From Auanema rhodensis (Eukaryota; Nematoda; Chromadorea; Rhabditida; Rhabditidae), in assembly GCA_964057225.1 (NCBI GenBank), contig OZ059899.1, forward strand, positions 18,174,501 to 18,238,500: DNA of 64,000 bases, in the 5' to 3' direction. Shown in pieces: positions 63,392 to 64,000 of the stretch (positions are counted from its first letter, which is position 1; each line of letters starts with the position of its first letter). The notes under the pieces are model-generated. The model was not told where the DNA came from. It searched no databases and worked only from the letters and a program-made list of their open reading frames with translations. The translations under genes were made by a program, and so were the position numbers.

Positions 63392-63742
63392 TCAACATAC
63401 ACTAATGCATCATTTTTCAAACGATCATAACTAATTTTTGTATTGAGCGTTTCTCAATGTAGTATAGTGCATTCGATGCGGATTTTTAAGCTGCGTCGTT
63501 CTGTGTTATCAGATTTGCGCTAGCTTAAACATGCACCGAGATATCAACTGTTATAAGTTCACACTTATATCCTCGATTTTCACCCTGAAGAATTAATTTT
63601 TTTGTTGAATAACATTGTCCATCGTCTTCGCCTTTAAAAACAGAATCTAAAAACATCTACTTTTTGTGAAATTATTTTGAAATTTTTAGGGAAAATTTTT
63701 GTCAAAATGTTTTTGGAAGCAATGTTGAGTGTACATGGAAAC
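63392..63742 (+). repeat. 351-bp family, unit 3
   Basis: A full 351-bp unit with the majority base at most variable sites, so it can serve as the reference copy for this family. Confidence 0.92.
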
Positions 63743-64000
63743 TCAACATACACTAATGCATCATTTTTCAAACGATCATAACTAATTTTTGTATTGAGCG
63801 TTTCTCAATGTAGTACAGTGCATTCGATGCGGATTTGTAAGCTGCGTCGATCTATGTTATCAGATTTGCGCTATCTTTAAAATGCACCGAGATATCAACT
63901 GTTATAAGTTCACACTTATATCCTCGATTTTCACCCTGAAGAATTAATTTTTTTGTTGAATAACATTGTCCATCGTCTTCGCCTTTAAAAACAGAATCTA
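63743..64000 (+). repeat. 351-bp family, unit 4 (partial, cut by window end)
   Basis: The first 258 bases of a unit. Private differences include GTAGTACAGTG, GGATTTGTAAGC, GATCTATG and CGCTATCTTTAAAATG. It otherwise follows units 2 and 3. Confidence 0.9.

Larger units (their letters stand above)
62691..64000 (+). repeat. 351-bp satellite array, 3 full units and 1 partial
   Basis: TCAACATACACTAAT recurs at 62691, 63041, 63392 and 63743, giving units of 350, 351 and 351 bp and a 258-bp partial cut by the window edge. The unit is AT-rich and contains TAACTAATTTTTGTATTGAG, GATGCGGATTTTTAAGCTG, CACCGAGATATCAACTG and a hairpin-like TATAAGT/ACTTATA. No reading frame of note is seen. It runs on past the window. 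The unit is close to twice 176, but its halves are not visibly alike and I find no clear homology to the 176-bp monomer beyond short words. The family is not recognised. Confidence 0.93.

Overview
The window is almost entirely satellite DNA, and I can support no gene on either strand. Bases 1-62655 are one head-to-tail array of 356 copies of a 176-bp, AT-rich monomer (the first copy is 59/176 G+C). Copy 357 is cut off after 33 bases at 62688. From 62691 to the window end a second, unrelated-looking satellite runs with a unit of about 351 bp (three full copies and one partial). Long single-orientation arrays with nucleosome-sized units and layered higher-order repeats point to a eukaryotic chromosome, most likely a centromeric or pericentromeric block. 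I do not recognise either family and cannot name the organism. The 176-bp length alone does not identify it, because several plant and animal centromeric satellites fall in this size class.

Layout of the 176-bp array. Monomers fall into classes with linked diagnostic bases (monomer coordinates, base 1 = first G of GTGGTGTGCAC). They include G4/C13 versus A4/T13; C25 versus T25; GCGG versus GCAG at 50-53; TCTAAAAAC, TCTTAAAAC, TCTAGAAAC or TCTGAAAAC around 87-95; ATTGAT, ACTGAT or ATCGAT around 104-109; and two forms of a hairpin-like dyad at 150-169. Reading class order along the window shows many block duplications with no single period. These are a 3-mer (528 bp) at 1-1056, a 5-mer (880 bp) at 1057-4224, dimers (352 bp) near 4.8, 9.9 and 34 kb, a 4-mer (704 bp) near 13.2 kb, a 6-mer near 16.5 kb, a 9-mer (1584 bp) at 21121-24288, a 7-mer near 25 kb, an 11-mer at 27105-30975, a 16-mer (2816 bp) at about 35.4-41 kb, a 13-mer-spaced pair at 40.8-44.9 kb, and a 12-monomer block copied 5280 bp away (46992 and 52272). 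Classes form regional domains. TTTTTTACTG/AAACGTAC forms dominate 1-4.4 kb, CAGTTCTC forms 7.7-35 kb and 55.8-61.6 kb, and CAAGTGATG/TAAGGAG/CTACACGCGG forms 36-55 kb.

Notable signals. Length is nearly invariant: one 1-base deletion is the only net length change in 62.7 kb. Each monomer carries several dyads: TTCACGTGAA at 28-37, CATGGTAACCATG at 117-129, TTTAATT/AATTAAA at 150-169 and CACGTG across the monomer junction. The 150-169 dyad has an alternative form in which one base pair is swapped A.T to T.A. Many class-defining differences are CpG to TpG/CpA changes, while the CpG in the central palindrome is almost never changed. The last 14 or so monomers before the edge carry more private mutations, and the 176-bp array ends one base from the centre of TTCACGTGAA.
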